From the NCBI GenBank assembly GCA_009760885.1, contig CM019713.1, forward strand, positions 3,647,031 through 3,711,030: a stretch of 64,000 nt of DNA, written 5' to 3'. The stretch comes from Achatina immaculata. Its lineage: Eukaryota; Mollusca; Gastropoda; Stylommatophora; Achatinidae. A program made the translations under genes and the position numbers. Positions 29,387 through 41,734 of this stretch are shown piece after piece; position 1 is the first letter of the stretch; every line of letters begins with the position of its first letter. Below the pieces are notes generated by a model. The model saw only the letters and a list, made by a program, of their open reading frames with translations. It ran no database searches and was not told the DNA's origin.

Positions 29387-30057
29387 GTTAATCCAAGTTT
29401 TCAGCTGCTTGCTTAGAGATTGTTTATATGTTAAAAGTTTGCAGAAAAAAAAGAGAATGGGTATTTGAGTAGAGACAGATGAACAGCAGGTATTGCAGAA
29501 AGAGAGATAAGAAGAGCTGAATGCTAGAGTGAAAGTAACCATCACCTTATAACTGGTAAGAGAAACAGGTAGAGAGTTAGTCGAGTGACAGTTTCTACCA
29601 CCACGGGGGACTACCTGAGCCCTGCCTGTTAACCTGTCTGAAGGGAGGTAACTACATGTTCATGACAATACCAGGATGAGACTGCTTGGAATGACGACCA
29701 GATCCAGTTTTCTGGAATCTTTCGGCATTCCACGCCACTGCATAGCAGTCACCTTTTCTCGTTTATACATGCCAAGCAAGCGATTGTATAAACAGTACAG
29801 TGAAGTCTTGTATCCCTATGTTGTGCATAAAAGAACGAGGAGAAAGGAAATGATACTGCGATGAATCTTTCGTTGGAGGGAAACTACATTCATTTCTTGC
29901 TGTTGAGATGATAACTAAGATGATGATAATTAATGAGTCGAAATCAGTACAGGATTTTTTTATGATGAAAGAAGAAAGTCATTCTTTAAATAAAAAATGT
30001 ATTTATATACTTGCATACGTGCCTTTATACATTGAGGCGAAGAGAAGAGAGAGAGAT

Positions 30058-30265
30058 TGATTGATTGACTGATTGATTGATTGATATTTATTTTAAAAGG
30101 GTTAAGAATTGGGCAAGCAGGCCCGTCTGGCATTTGGACCTTTTTCATAGAGCTTTCATTTTGTCCCAGACAATCTACAAATATGCTGCTTATACAACAA
30201 ACATAATTAACATTGAAACTGAGAGGCATAAAATAAAATAAAATAAAATAAAATAAAATAAAAGA
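30058..30265 (-). mobile_element. LINE family D, 3' UTR fragment
   Basis: Shares aagggttaagaattgggca and tctacaaatatgctg with the 35035 and 45838 copies. It is bounded by (GATT)n on the tail side and (AAAAT)n on the other. Confidence 0.8.
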
Positions 30266-30796
30266 GAGAGACAGCGAGGTAGAGAGACAGGGGGAGAGAG
30301 AGAAGTACAAAGGGAGAGAGAGAGAGAGAGAGGAGGGGTAGGGAAAGACAGAACAGGCTGTAAACTTCTGTATTTTTTGTTGTGGTAATTATCGTCTTAC
30401 ATTTGGTCTGTGTAGCAAAAATGGAAAATCGAAAGTAACAGTAGAGGACCAGCCAAACAGATTACAGCTATGGAAAGAAAAAAACTGACTGCATAAGTAT
30501 CCATCTTGGCCCGATCTGTTCAGTATCTGTGTTCGAAAGATAATAGCTGAATGCGATACTAACAACAAAGGAATCTCAACAGAAGATCGATATGTCAAAA
30601 ACATGCGAGTTGCTGATGACCTAGTTTTTGTACATTTTTCTTTGGTGTGATTTTTATTAATATATAGGACTTATGACCTAAAAAATTTAAGCTTTTCAAG
30701 AAAGAAATGACTAATTTTTAAAAAAAAGAGAAAACAAGAATTTGTCTTGGTCCACGTCTACAGCCAATTGAAAGAGGTAATGACAAGTATATTATC

Positions 30797-31245
30797 TTAT
30801 CTTATATCTTATATCCTTCCCGTGCCGTTAAACGTCACATAGGGCTCACAAAGTAGTTCGCCAATTTTTCCTGTCTTCGGCGAGTCTTTCAACCTCATCA
30901 AAGGATTTTATGCCTGTTAATTTGGCCTCTCTTAACAATGACCTCTTTAGAGTTTCACGCGGTCTGCCTCTTTTTCTTCGGCCTGTTGTGTTCCACTTGA
31001 TAGCTTGTTTTGGGATTCTCTGATTATTTCTTCTCATCAAGTGACCAACATATGTCGATCTCTTTTTCCTGATCACCCATGAGATTGGTTGTTTTTCAGT
31101 CATCTGTCTTATCTCTGCATTATTCTTAAATTCGTTCCACTTGATGCCGAGTATTTTCCTAATGCATTTGTTTTCAAAAGAGTCTAATTTCTTTTCTATT
31201 TCTGTAGTTGTTTTCCAGCTTTCGCATGTTGGAAAACAACTAAAG
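30797..31245 (-). mobile_element. LINE family C, 3' region
   Basis: The reverse strand is open for 137 codons: SWVIRKKRSTYVGHLMRRNN, then a GRRKRGRPRETL box, to FDEVERLAEDRKNWRTTL. The tail is cttatatcttatatccttcc in complement. Confidence 0.88.
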
Positions 31246-32449
31246 TATGTTATACACAAATGTATATAGTATCATTTATCATACTTCGCCACGAAACTCA
31301 CTAAAAGGAGGCTGAAAATGAGTTGTGGCGTTATTAAGACAGCCCTGACATTAATCATCATCATGTGATGTGTCTAGTGGGAAAGAAAGGATGGTTGTTT
31401 GTAATGGTCCTTCGACTTACTCTGTCCCTTTGATTTCACAATGTATCCCGTTAAGGTAAATCCAATACATTTTTAATGCTGTCCCCAGTCTGTATCTTTG
31501 TCTACCTCTTTCTCTTTTTTCTTCCAGTTTTCCAGTGTTTTTCATTATTATATTATAACTCTTGATACGACCAGATTGTTTGAGTTCTTTGGTCATGTTA
31601 CATGTTAGGATTACACAGCAATCCTGACATGTTCCCGTGGAGTCTGTAGTTCAACTTACGGTTATTATTTTAACTATATTCATTTCTTTCCCCGCCTAAA
31701 GCGCTATATTTTCTTTTTTTTTTCTAAGATAATCATCCACAGTGTGTTCTGTCAGAATCTGAACTCAGGTCCACTGGCTCTGCAGATGGATGCCCTAACC
31801 ATTGCATTAACCACTGTAGGCTTTAAAAATGTGCTTAATCAGCTAAAGCCAGACAAAAATAAAATGGCCAGAGTAAACCACATAATCATAGAATCACGTT
31901 CAATAATATCACTTAATGCATTACATTTTCTTCACTGAAGTATGCCTTTCTTATCCAACATCCAAGTAAGCGGAGTTGTTGCAGGAGTCCCATCCATCAA
32001 TACCAAATCGGGCTGAGCCTATTATTTGCCCGCACAGCTCATCGTGAAGTACTCCTGCACCATATCTTAAATATTCCCCTAAGACACATAAGGCCAAGGG
32101 GGTCACATCTAGCCATGCGGCAACATTTTTTTTTCTCTTTTTGGTCCGCAGCCAGTCTAGGTAACTTCTTTAAAAATTGTATAATTTTCTGGAAACGTTA
32201 ACAATATTGATTTTATAATGCACAATTACACTATCCTGGCTTGACAACTTAAAAAATATATTAGTTATCATACTCGTATTCGCCTGAGTTCTAAAATGAA
32301 GTGATGTTCAGTGGGCTTTGAACTTGATCGACGAACGTTTGTTTCTTCTTCTGCTATGAGGAAACTTCTTAAACGCAACCGTAGATGACATATTTATATT
32401 TTCTCTCAAAGCAATTTATATCCTCTCTCTCTCTCTCTCTCTCCTTCTC

Positions 32450-32680
32450 TTGTTCCGTCAGTGTGGAGCTGTTATTAACAAGAGATTTCCACTTCTGTCG
32501 GTCCGTCGCTATTTTTTGGGTTGTCTCCCTTCGTTTACCATCAGTTTCTCTGCTGTTATATCTCTATTTCTCTGTGGGTCAACCCATGCTTCTTTTGCCT
32601 TGCGGAGTCCACATCACAGATAAGCACGGTAAGGATCCGTCCAGCATTCTCATAATAAAGCCAATCCGTTGCCATCTTCA
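32450..32680 (-). mobile_element. LINE family L fragment
   Basis: The reverse strand reads WTPQGKRSMG and later TQKIATDRQKWKSLV, the Arg-rich LINE C-terminus, next to a CT tract at 32420-32442. Confidence 0.6.
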
Positions 32681-32689
32681 TCTTTCTTC

Positions 32690-32835
32690 TTCTACTTCTT
32701 CTTTTTCGCCCGCTTCTACCACCAAGACCGCAGCGTGATCCTACTGAATTTACTCCTGTGGTCCTGTCTTCCTGTAGTCCCCGAGAGGACCACACGAGAT
32801 CCCCGAGAGGACCACAAAAGGTTCAGAGTATCGCG
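32690..32835 (-). repeat. Interspersed repeat H
   Basis: Inverse relative of 57720-57850: ctaccaccaagaccg, gtgatcct, gaatttactcctgtggtcct and gaggaccaca blocks match in order. Short, non-coding. Confidence 0.6.
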
Positions 32836-33134
32836 GGGCTTGGGCCTGTATTCTCGGTGGGTCACAGAAGCTGGATTGCTTGACACTGTGGTTTTTGTTG
32901 CACCAGTTTAATCTAGAGTTGGACTTTCTCACCGGGAAAACCTCGACGTGTTTTGGGATATCCGTGTATCCCCGCGTTGGACTTTCACCGGAAAACCTCA
33001 GTGTCATTAGGATACGCATACATCCCCGTTGGGTGAGAGGTAGTTGCCTATCTAGACTGCACTGGTCCAGTGTCTCCGACTTCGACATTTTGTGCTTGTG
33101 GCCGCTATCCTTCCTAGTTGTGACCAGGACGGAG

Positions 33135-33700
33135 CTTTTGTCCATGAGGACGAATCTTCGCTACTAGTAAGTTTCACCCCTGGGTTAAGCCGGTTTAGGC
33201 ATATTTCACCAGGATGGGTGTATATCAGACGTGGCCGGCCTCTAGAACAGAGGTGCCGTGATATGAGTAGATCTCGCCCTGAGGCTACTGGACCAACCGT
33301 TTAAACTTCAGTTTATCCTTTCCATCACCTTTTCACCGCGGCGCCGCCCGGCAACCTTAATCGGTTTTTCGCATTTTCTTCATTGGCCGGGAGGAGTTTC
33401 ACCCCACGTGCAGCAGACGAAGAATCTCGCCAGCAATGTCTTAGTTTATCCCCTGGGTTAAGCCGTTTTAGGCAATCTGCCCCAGTATGGGTTTATATAA
33501 AGGACGTGGCTGGTCTCTAGAGCAGAGGTGTCGTGATTTGAGTATTCCTGACCTCGAGACTACTGGCTACTTCACTTAGTCCTTTCCTTCACCTTTTCCA
33601 CGACGGCGCTGCACGGCAACCCTAACCGCATTTTTCTTTATTGGCCGGGAGGAGTTTCACCGCATGTACGGCAGCTGAAGAGTTTTTCTTCTCCTAGATG
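33135..33700. repeat. Diverged tandem dimer, about 273-bp unit
   Basis: Unit 1 (from about 33171) and unit 2 (from about 33444) share cccctgggttaagccg, tttaggca, gacgtggc, gtctctag-a-cagaggtg, ctactgg, cacctttt, ggcaacc and attggccgggaggagtttcac. Unit 2 has a TATATAA at 33494. A smaller duplication of about 58 bp precedes it (32921-33035). It could be LINE promoter monomers or degenerate LTRs. Confidence 0.7.
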
Positions 33701-33959
33701 AACTACCAAACAAGACTCTCATCTACACGAAACGTCTTGCTTTCAGGTGCCAGATATTCGCCTTCGACCCTTCTCCTTTCAGTTTGAACAGTTCGCCACG
33801 AGAAGGCCAGGAGCTGGACTTGGCTGTCAGAGGCTATTTGAGACCCACGCCTTTGAGACATTTAATTGGAGTGGAAAGCGTATTCCCCCACCCCGCCTCC
33901 GGCTATAACAGTCCTTAGAACCATCTTCTCCTTTCGGTCACTGGTGACAGTGGATTTAT

Positions 33960-34140
33960 GTTTGTTTCTCTTAAAAGAGGTCATTACTGATGATATTTGA
34001 CCAGAGCACTCCTTTTATCTTATGTAGACACCTGGTTTCTGCACTTATTCAGTCTTCACCTGGTGCTTTGCCAACATTTAGTTTCTCTATTGCTATATGG
34101 GCCTCTTCTACTGTTGTAGTTCTGTGTTTGTTTTAAATTC
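33960..34140 (-). mobile_element. LINE reverse-transcriptase N-terminal fragment
   Basis: The reverse strand reads TTTVEEAHIAIEKLNVGKAP, the conserved K-x-GKAPG box just before the RT domain. Confidence 0.6.
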
Positions 34141-34154
34141 TTCATTTGTATGTG

Positions 34155-34678
34155 GTATATCTGTTATCTTAACAAAATATGGTCATCTAAGAACATCAAA
34201 ACAAAACTTAAACTTTTCAGTACAAACGTAAAGACTGTTCTGCTATATGGTTCGGAAACATGGGTTATGACCAAGACAATACAACAGAGGATACAAACAT
34301 TCATGAACTACTGCCTAAGGAGGATTTTAAACATTAAACGGCAGGACAAGATCAGGAACAAGGAGATCTGAGAAAGGGCAGGACAGGAACCTATGAACCT
34401 ACAAATCATATCTAAGAAGTGAAGGTAGATTGGCCACACTCCGAGGAAACCCAACACCAGCATAGCAAGACAGCCACTGACGTGGAATCCTCAAGGAAAT
34501 AGAAAACAAGGAAGACTTAGACTTACTTGGAGAAGAGAAATTATGACAGTGCTCAGAGACAAGGGATACACATGGAAGGAAGCATAGAATAATTCCAAGA
34601 AGAGGGATGACTGGAGAGCCTTTATCCGTGGCCTATGCTCTCAAGGGCGTGAAAGGCAATGATGATGATGATGTTATA
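34155..34678 (+). mobile_element. LINE family F (RTE-like) 3' region
   Basis: It reads TKLKLFSTNVKTVLLYGSET, then QRIQTFMNYCLRRILNI, continuing with stops to FIRGLCSQGRE and a (GAT)n tail at 34662-34675. The order matches RTE-type C-termini known from flatworms and other invertebrates. Confidence 0.75.
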
Positions 34679-35011
34679 ACTAAGTTTTGGGATCTATTTG
34701 GTAAATTTGCTGGAATATTATTTCCATCTTTCAGTTTTCCCTTTGTCTCCATTTATTTCGTTTCCGTCTTCTACTTTTAGCGGCCCGTCTTAACTTACGT
34801 CAGTATTGCCTCCAGTCCTCCTTGAGCTTGTGTAGAGTGTCCTCGTGTCATTGCTGTGTGCTAGTGCTTCTACTTCTTCTGCCTTATGCTTTACCATCTT
34901 TATCTTTATGGGCATAAGCTTACCTTCCCCGTCCTTTTAATCTTTGTTATTTTGTATTTAGTAGCTTTCCTTTCAGTTTTCTTCTTTGTTCAGTGTTATC
35001 CCACGTGGTAT

Positions 35012-35017
<6 letters not shown>

Positions 35018-35051
<34 letters not shown>

Positions 35052-35590
35052 TTGACTGATTGATTGATTGATCTTTATTTCAAAAGGGTTAAGAATTGGG
35101 CACGCAGCAACGTCTGACATTCTGCCCTTTATCATACATCTTTCACTCTAAACCAGACATTCTACAAATATGCTGTTCGTGTAACAAACATAATTAACAC
35201 TGAAGCTGAGAGACATAAAATATAACATTTACGTTTCGCTCTTATCCGTTCACTCAGTACAGAAGTAACTACATACATATATAAATGACTATCTACTAAT
35301 AAAAAATTTCGGGACTATTCAGAATAAATAATTAACTGTATTCGGTGTCTGTAAGAGCAGTCTAAAACAACTTTTAAGTTTTATGATTCATGGAGGCATG
35401 TAATCGACATCAAATAGATAATGGGTAAGTTTGTAGTTGTATGAAGGAGTATAATTTATATTTTTTATACAGGATGGGAGGGTATTCCAAAGATGAGCAG
35501 CAGAATAACTAAAGCTTTTCTTGTAAAGATCAAGTCTAGGTTTTGGAAGACATGTTATTCAAGCGTTGGCTGTCCTTTGGGCTAAATTTA
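35018..35590 (-). mobile_element. LINE family D, C-terminus and 3' UTR
   Basis: The reverse strand contains LPKPRLDLYKKSF plus a WNTLP-like box near 35480-35560, then the 3' UTR ending in AATAAAGATCAATCAATCA and (TC)n. A further (GA)n block flanks it at 35593-35637. Confidence 0.75.
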
Positions 35591-35606
35591 AACGAGAGAG
35601 AGAGAC

Positions 35607-35641
<35 letters not shown>

Positions 35642-35699
35642 AATATGTTTAGGTGCCTCTAAAACAAGATAATACTAGCATTATTGTTGTTGTTATTAT

Positions 35700-36200
35700 T
35701 ATTATTACTTGCATGTGCCGTGTCGGAAAACGTTAGCGAGCATACCTCTCCATCTTGTGCGGTCCTTTGTTCAATTTTTTTTTCTTTTTTCGTGCCATAT
35801 GATCAGTCCGCTGAGAAATTCTTCTCTTGGCCTTCCTTTCTTCCTTTTCTCTCGAAATTCCCCAGTCATTACTAACTTCTGTAATTTCTGTCTTCTCACG
35901 ACGTGTCCTCGTACTTTTAACTGTCTTTTTCTTATCATTTTAACTAATTTCCGTTGTTCTGAAACTTCTCTGAGGATCTTTTCGGGTTTGTTTTTTGTTT
36001 TTTGTTTTTTTTTCTGGCTCTCTGTCCAGGGTATCTTTGTTGCATCTTTCTCCAAAACCATTTCTCTGTTGCTTCCAATTTCTTTACGTTTTTTTTCGGG
36101 GTGGGGTGGGGGGGGGGGGAGTTGTCCACATTTGACGACCATACATCAATATTGGTTCTATATAGCACTGTGACACTTTTTTTTCCTAACGTTTAAAGGC
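35700..36200 (-). mobile_element. LINE family K-like C-terminal fragment
   Basis: The reverse strand reads KIPWTESQKK, ILREVSEQRKLVKMIRKRQL and KRKKGRPREEFLSGLI, similar in layout to the C-terminus at 53318-53700. It has (ATT)n at its 3' end. A further decayed relative lies at 62880-63115 (-). Confidence 0.65.
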
Positions 36201-36229
36201 ATCTTCCTATATGTTAGCATCTTTCGTAG

Positions 36230-37570
36230 CAAAACGGAAGAAATAAAAATCTATAATGGGATATACAATCTCCGAGACATACCGTCAGCGAAAAAAAATT
36301 TTTTTTTAAATAAGAAAAGAAAGAAATATAATTAGGAAGAAATGGTAAGTTCCTTGAAATGTCACTCCTGTATAACTAGGATTGTATTTCTCATAAAGAG
36401 GTTTCAGGATTAGCAGCCCATCCTTTGAGACCTCGTGATCTTCCACAGATCAATAATAGATGACTTGTGTAGAAGTGGACTCTTCCATCGCGGGAAGTAG
36501 TGTACGTGATGGCCTCGTTGTAACTCTATCATAGTGAGGGATTGTTTTACAAGGGTCTAGAGTTTGTTTTGTTTTTTATTTTCTTTTCTTTTCATTATAT
36601 TTTTGTGATTCAGTGAAAGTATTCAGCAACATACAGTGTCATATTACGCCAGGCAATTGTTGTCTCAGCGCTGTAAATGAAAAGCGTGTATTGATTTTAC
36701 CGTTATTTTTTCCAGGTGTTCACTTCTGGCTTAAGTTTACTGGCTTCCAAAGCGAATATAGTTAAATGACGAAATGGCTGAATTGCCACGTGAATATCTT
36801 GTTGTAATATAACACACTTACGTGGGTCTCTCGCGAGGAAATCGGTGTTTCAGGTCGGGACACTGGGCTTTTAAAATGAGTACCCTGCTATCTTCAAATG
36901 TTGGGGAAAGAAAGAAGGCCAAAAATAATGCTGACCACATCACCTTCAAGTGTGCCTAGAGGTCAAGGCAAACTTGGACATTATGTCACCTAAGCTCCCC
37001 TTATGACTGGACTTATCTACATCCTCTTTAACGCACTGTCATCTACCTGTACAATGTTTTTTCATGGTAAGATTCATCTCAAATGCAAATATTTCTTTTC
37101 CATTCTCAGAAACAGTTTCCTGACATATTAGTCAGGTACTCTTTTTTTTTAAAATGGACTGAAATGAGTTTTATGAGCTGTTTAATCTTCCTGAATCCTT
37201 TGTCAAGGATTTATTATACAGCAGCCCGATATCAGGATCAAATTTTATTGCTGATCAAAAACACAAAGGCTTAATTTATTCAAGTTTGCAACATGTTCAT
37301 GGATAAATTCTTTTCATAACTTTAACCGTAGGAAGAGGAAAATTTTATATCCAATAAAAAAAGGAAACACCTAACAAACAGAGCTATACATAAAGAAGAA
37401 TTATTCAGAATAGAAGAGGGTTAAATCTAATTTATCTTCAGTTTAGAACAAAATCTTGGCCTTGCTGAGTTGATGATAATATCGTAGAAATTAAAATGTA
37501 TTTTTCTTATTTGATGGTGGTTCAGATATTCCTTTTTTTTTTGCTCTAGTTTGTTATATACACCTTTTTG
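36230..37570. other. Intergenic or intronic stretch, nothing recognised
   Basis: AT-rich unique sequence of about 1.3 kb. I see no convincing exon, repeat family or RNA gene. Confidence 0.5.
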
Positions 37571-37573
37571 CCT

Positions 37574-37890
37574 GAAATTCAGATGAAGCCACTGACAGCA
37601 ATTATTTAGGAAAGACGCTGGCGATAGTTGGGACATGTGCTCCGAATGAGTGACAACTCACTACCAAAAATAGCACTAAGATGGACACAACAGGGGAACA
37701 GAAGTAGGGTAGGCCAAAGGAAACGTGGAGAAGAACAATAGAGAGGATGTTAAGGGCATACTTGGGCAAGAGAAGAAAAGAAGGCAAAGGACAGGCATTT
37801 GTGGAAAACCCTTGTCAAAGCCCAAGTGCCTTCGGCATTTAAGGTTCAGAGAGAGAGGAGAGAGAGAGAGAGGGACGGAGAGAGAGAGAT
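37574..37890 (+). mobile_element. LINE family A, 3' fragment, decayed
   Basis: QMKPLTAII then, frameshifted, the AP-NE-QLTTKNS reading of the copy at 41390. It ends with ggttcagagagagag and an AG tract. Confidence 0.85.
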
Positions 37891-38080
37891 ATTTTGTTAT
37901 ATATACACACGTATTTATAGTCTTTTCTATCACTCTCTCAGCCTACAATCCAATGTTCGTTGTGAGACCCACTTCACTCACGAACAGTTCATGAAACGTT
38001 CTTTTAAAAAAATGACTTTAAAAAATATATCACATTTATTTCCTTAGTTTATCTCACAATCTTCATCTTCTTCTTTCCAG

Positions 38081-38178
38081 AACGTTGTCCCTCTCACAGC
38101 CTCACTGGCTGCAACGCGGACATGGGCAAGTTGACCAGCGCTCTCAATGACATATTCAGACTTTCCGTGATGTCCTGA
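38081..38178 (+). CDS. Candidate terminal exon (Cys-containing)
   Basis: A strong acceptor, a long pyrimidine tract ending ttctttccag at 38080. Entering phase 1, it reads RCPSHSLTGCNADMGKLTSA, then an amphipathic LNDIFRLSVMS and TGA. It fits in frame after the candidate exon at 29098-29386, though an 8.7-kb intron would separate them. It could instead end a different transcript. No family recognised. Confidence 0.4.
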
Positions 38179-38827
38179 ATCCAGATGTGGCCCCGCTCCT
38201 CTTTGTGCCGGGTACTATTCCTTCTGTTATCATCCTCTCCAAAGTCTTGTGATTCATCTCATAATACGCATGCTGTAAAACAAAGTTCTACAGTTCAACC
38301 GTGTAGGTGACTGTACCTGGGCAAGAGAGTGCTTTTAACTAATACTTGTTAAAGTTCTCACGTTTTTTAATGCTTTTTAAACGCTTTTTTAATACTTTTT
38401 AATGCTTTTTAATGCTTCCACTTGCCTCTCAGTTTCTCACTCAACTCCCAACCATGAACTGCTAACTGCCACTGACTCAAAATTCCAAATCCAATTTTTC
38501 ACTAATCATGACTGGCCGATACTGGTCAAAGAGATCGGGTGACCTATCATACGCTTCATTTGAAACTCTTGTCGATCAGAAAGCCTCTCTACCGCTCAGT
38601 CTGTCCTGCAGTGCTTCTAGCTGACTCAAATCTGATTGTGGATTACCAGCCATTGGTGCTACGGCAGTTGGTCGTAGCTGATGATAGTGATTAAATTATT
38701 AATGACGATAACGTTACAACACTGATTATAAATGTTGACAGTAATTCTGCTGTTTATTTCTGATGCTCATGCTGATGATGTGGGAGAGGCAGAGGTTCAT
38801 TTAAGACATGACCAGTGATGCAAAAGT

Positions 38828-39201
<374 letters not shown>

Positions 39202-39779
39202 TGCACACTATAACATAGCTATTATTCATCATTATAATTATTAGAAAGACAAATGAAAACACAACACAAAGTAATCCTATTATACTCTGACAGTTCCAAT
39301 TTGCTGGCTGGTATATTCCAACACGCGAGCCTGAATGTGGAATCCTAACTACGGTAGTATCTATAAGAAGATACAAGTCACAAGGAATAGAATAATAGAA
39401 AGACCACTGTAGAGCATTTTTAAGTTAGGTCAATACGGAAATCATCATTCTAAGTTTTACTGTGGATTATTGCATGGTGAGGTCAAGACTATAAATAAAC
39501 TGACAAACTATGGAGTGTCCTAAGACCTTAGGTTTGTAGGAAATTGTGAAATTAATCATTTTATCATTAGTCGAGACTGCGGTACTGTTTTTTTTTAAAC
39601 AAATAGCCGACTAGGTACTGGTTTAAATACGCTCAACTCAGTAGAGTGGAAGGACACATGATAATAGATGATGGAAAATGTGAAATGGAAAGTAATAGAT
39701 AATAGGAATGGCCAAAAACACCTCCAGCAGAAAAAGGAAGATCCTCACATCAAAAACAAATATCACAGCAGTTGAGAGT

Positions 39780-40210
39780 ACGCATCTTTAAGTATCGTCA
39801 AGCTCAGTTTTCCTTTATGGTATATAATCTTAGACCTTTGATAAGACAACAGAAAGAAAACCTAGGCTTTTGAAATGTGGGGAAAAGGAAGAATAGGGCG
39901 TATCCCAGGGACAGAAAGGAAAATAAACAAATTAGTGCTAAACCAGCCAGAGGTTAACAGAGAAATATTGAAAACCATAAAAACAGGATTACTTTGGGCA
40001 CGTTAAGATGCACAATACTATAATATATACCCTGCTTGAGGGTAAGATAGAAGGAAAGAGAACAAGAGCGACGTAGATGGATGGGCAACATCAAGAGGCG
40101 AAGAGGAGCAGCTTGGCCGAGTGCATACAAAGGCAAAAAACAGAGGCAAGTGGAGATTCATCGAAGCCTATCTTCAGTGAGGACACGCCACGAGATGATG
40201 GTGACTCAGT
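39780..40210 (+). mobile_element. LINE family G, 3' region, decayed
   Basis: Decayed C-terminal LINE layout (YGI-RP box, KIEGKRTRATWMGNIKRRR-like segment, AAWPSAYKGKKQR) ending in gagatgatggtga. A shorter relative lies at 8788-8935. Confidence 0.6.
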
Positions 40211-40703
40211 AGAATACACTGCCACTAGGAGCGGGCCTCTTCTGACAAAAAGGAAGTGGAGTACGTCCAAGCTGTACACAAAATATCACCAACAACAGCC
40301 GGTCTGGGATCTGTCTCGCTGTCTCGAAATGCTGGTTCAGAAACAGAGGCGTCGCAAAGATGGTTAGAAACAGGTAGAGCAGATGTCGTCCTTGTGGTGA
40401 TAGACTCCTTTGAAGAAAAGATGAATTATTTTTTTTAAAGTAGAGATTGCCGCAAACGAAGGTAACGATGACAGCTTGCTATTATTGCTACCAGTCGTCA
40501 ATAACATCATCGTCAGCGTCATCATTTGTCACATTCTGCAGCTCCGTCACCTCTGCTGAGAAGCATGAAGGAAGTTGTGTCCGCAGGTAGGTACGCTGGA
40601 AGACAAACTTTGGGCTACAAAGAATATCCTGGAAAAGACTTCACAATTAACTACAGACGTCTGAAGTTAGAACATTAAAACAAAGTGAGTCTGTCACGCT
40701 GCA

Positions 40704-41676
40704 AAGTTATCTGTGGAGAACATACCTCCAGCAGCTTTAGGGTACAAACAGGAGTGAAACAGGGATGTGTACTATCACCAACATTATTTATCTTGGCAGT
40801 AGACTGGTTAATGAAGGAGGCAACATCAGACAAACGCAGAGGATTACAATGGACCCTTAACACAGTGCTGGAGGACCTTGACTTTGCGGACGACATTTGT
40901 CTATTATCAAGCAGTCACAAAGATATGCAAGATAAAATAAACAAGTTAACCCAGAATGCAAACAACATAGGACTAAAGATCAACGTAGGAAAGACAAAGT
41001 TAATGAAGCAAAATGTGAACAACAGAAATGTACTCAGAGTAGATAACAAGTTAGTGGAGGAGGTCAACGAATTTGTATACCTTGGCAGCAGAGTAGTAGA
41101 AAATGGAGACAGCACAGAGGACATCAACAGCAGACTTACTAAAGCAAACCAGGCTTTTGCAATGCTACAGAATATATGGAAATCAAATAAACTAAGCATA
41201 AATATGAAAATCAGGATATTTAAGAGTAATGTTCTAAGTGTACTACTCTATGGAAGTGAATGCTGGAAAATCACCAAAACCTTAGAAAACAAGTTGAATT
41301 CTTTCCAGACTAAATGTTTACGTAGAATTAAAAAAATATTTTGGCCAAACACCATAAGAAATAACATCTTATTGGCAGAAATGCAGATGAAACCACTGAC
41401 AACAATTATTGAGGAAAGACGCTGGCGATGGTTGGGACATGTGCTCCGAATGACTGACAACTCACTACCAAAAATAGCACTAAGATGGACACCACAGGGG
41501 AGCAGAAGTAAGGGTAGACCAAAAGAGACATGGAGAAGAACAACAGAAAGGATGTTGAGCAATAGAGGGCTCACCTGGGCAAGAGCAGAAAAAAAGGCGA
41601 AAGACAGGCATTTGTGGAAAACCCTTGCGGAAGCCCCATGTGCCCTGGGCACTTAAGGTTCAGAGAGAGAGAGAGA
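40704..41676 (+). mobile_element. LINE family A (RTE-like), young 5'-truncated insertion
   Basis: About 310 codons open. RT boxes GVKQGCVLSPTLF and FADDICLLS (catalytic Asp pair) are present, with upstream RT and endonuclease missing. The C-terminal part has LLYGSECWKITK, RRWRWLGHVLRM and GRPKETWRR. It ends CALGT-stop, ggttcagag and (AG)n. An exact 17-bp duplication GAGTCTGTCACGCTGCA flanks it (40687-40703 and 41677-41693), so the first residues of the open frame are target sequence. Without the 5' part it cannot self-mobilise. Nearly identical to 58295-59361. Confidence 0.93.
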
Positions 41677-41734
41677 GAGTCTGTCACGCTGCACTAAGAA
41701 CAAATGTGATAACTATCATACGGTCAGTAATATA

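Noticed and set aside
33122..33160. Hammerhead-ribozyme-like core (gtccatgaggacgaatc)
   Set aside because: The stem-II-like hairpin is present, but CTGATGA and GAAA cores are both altered and no closing stems I and III are visible. The similar ctgatgagtc at 14633 also lacks GAAA.
35771..36142. Novel Lys/Arg-rich gene on the reverse strand
   Set aside because: Fits the C-terminal layout of LINE ORF2 (IPWT, KRQLK, GRPRE boxes).
36717..36770. Short terminal exon after ttttttccag (VFTSGLSLLAS...)
   Set aside because: Only 17 codons, no partner exon identified, composition not distinctive.
40542..40586. 45-nt micro-exon with tgcag acceptor and gtaggt donor
   Set aside because: Splice signals alone; no neighbouring exon to test the phase and no homology.
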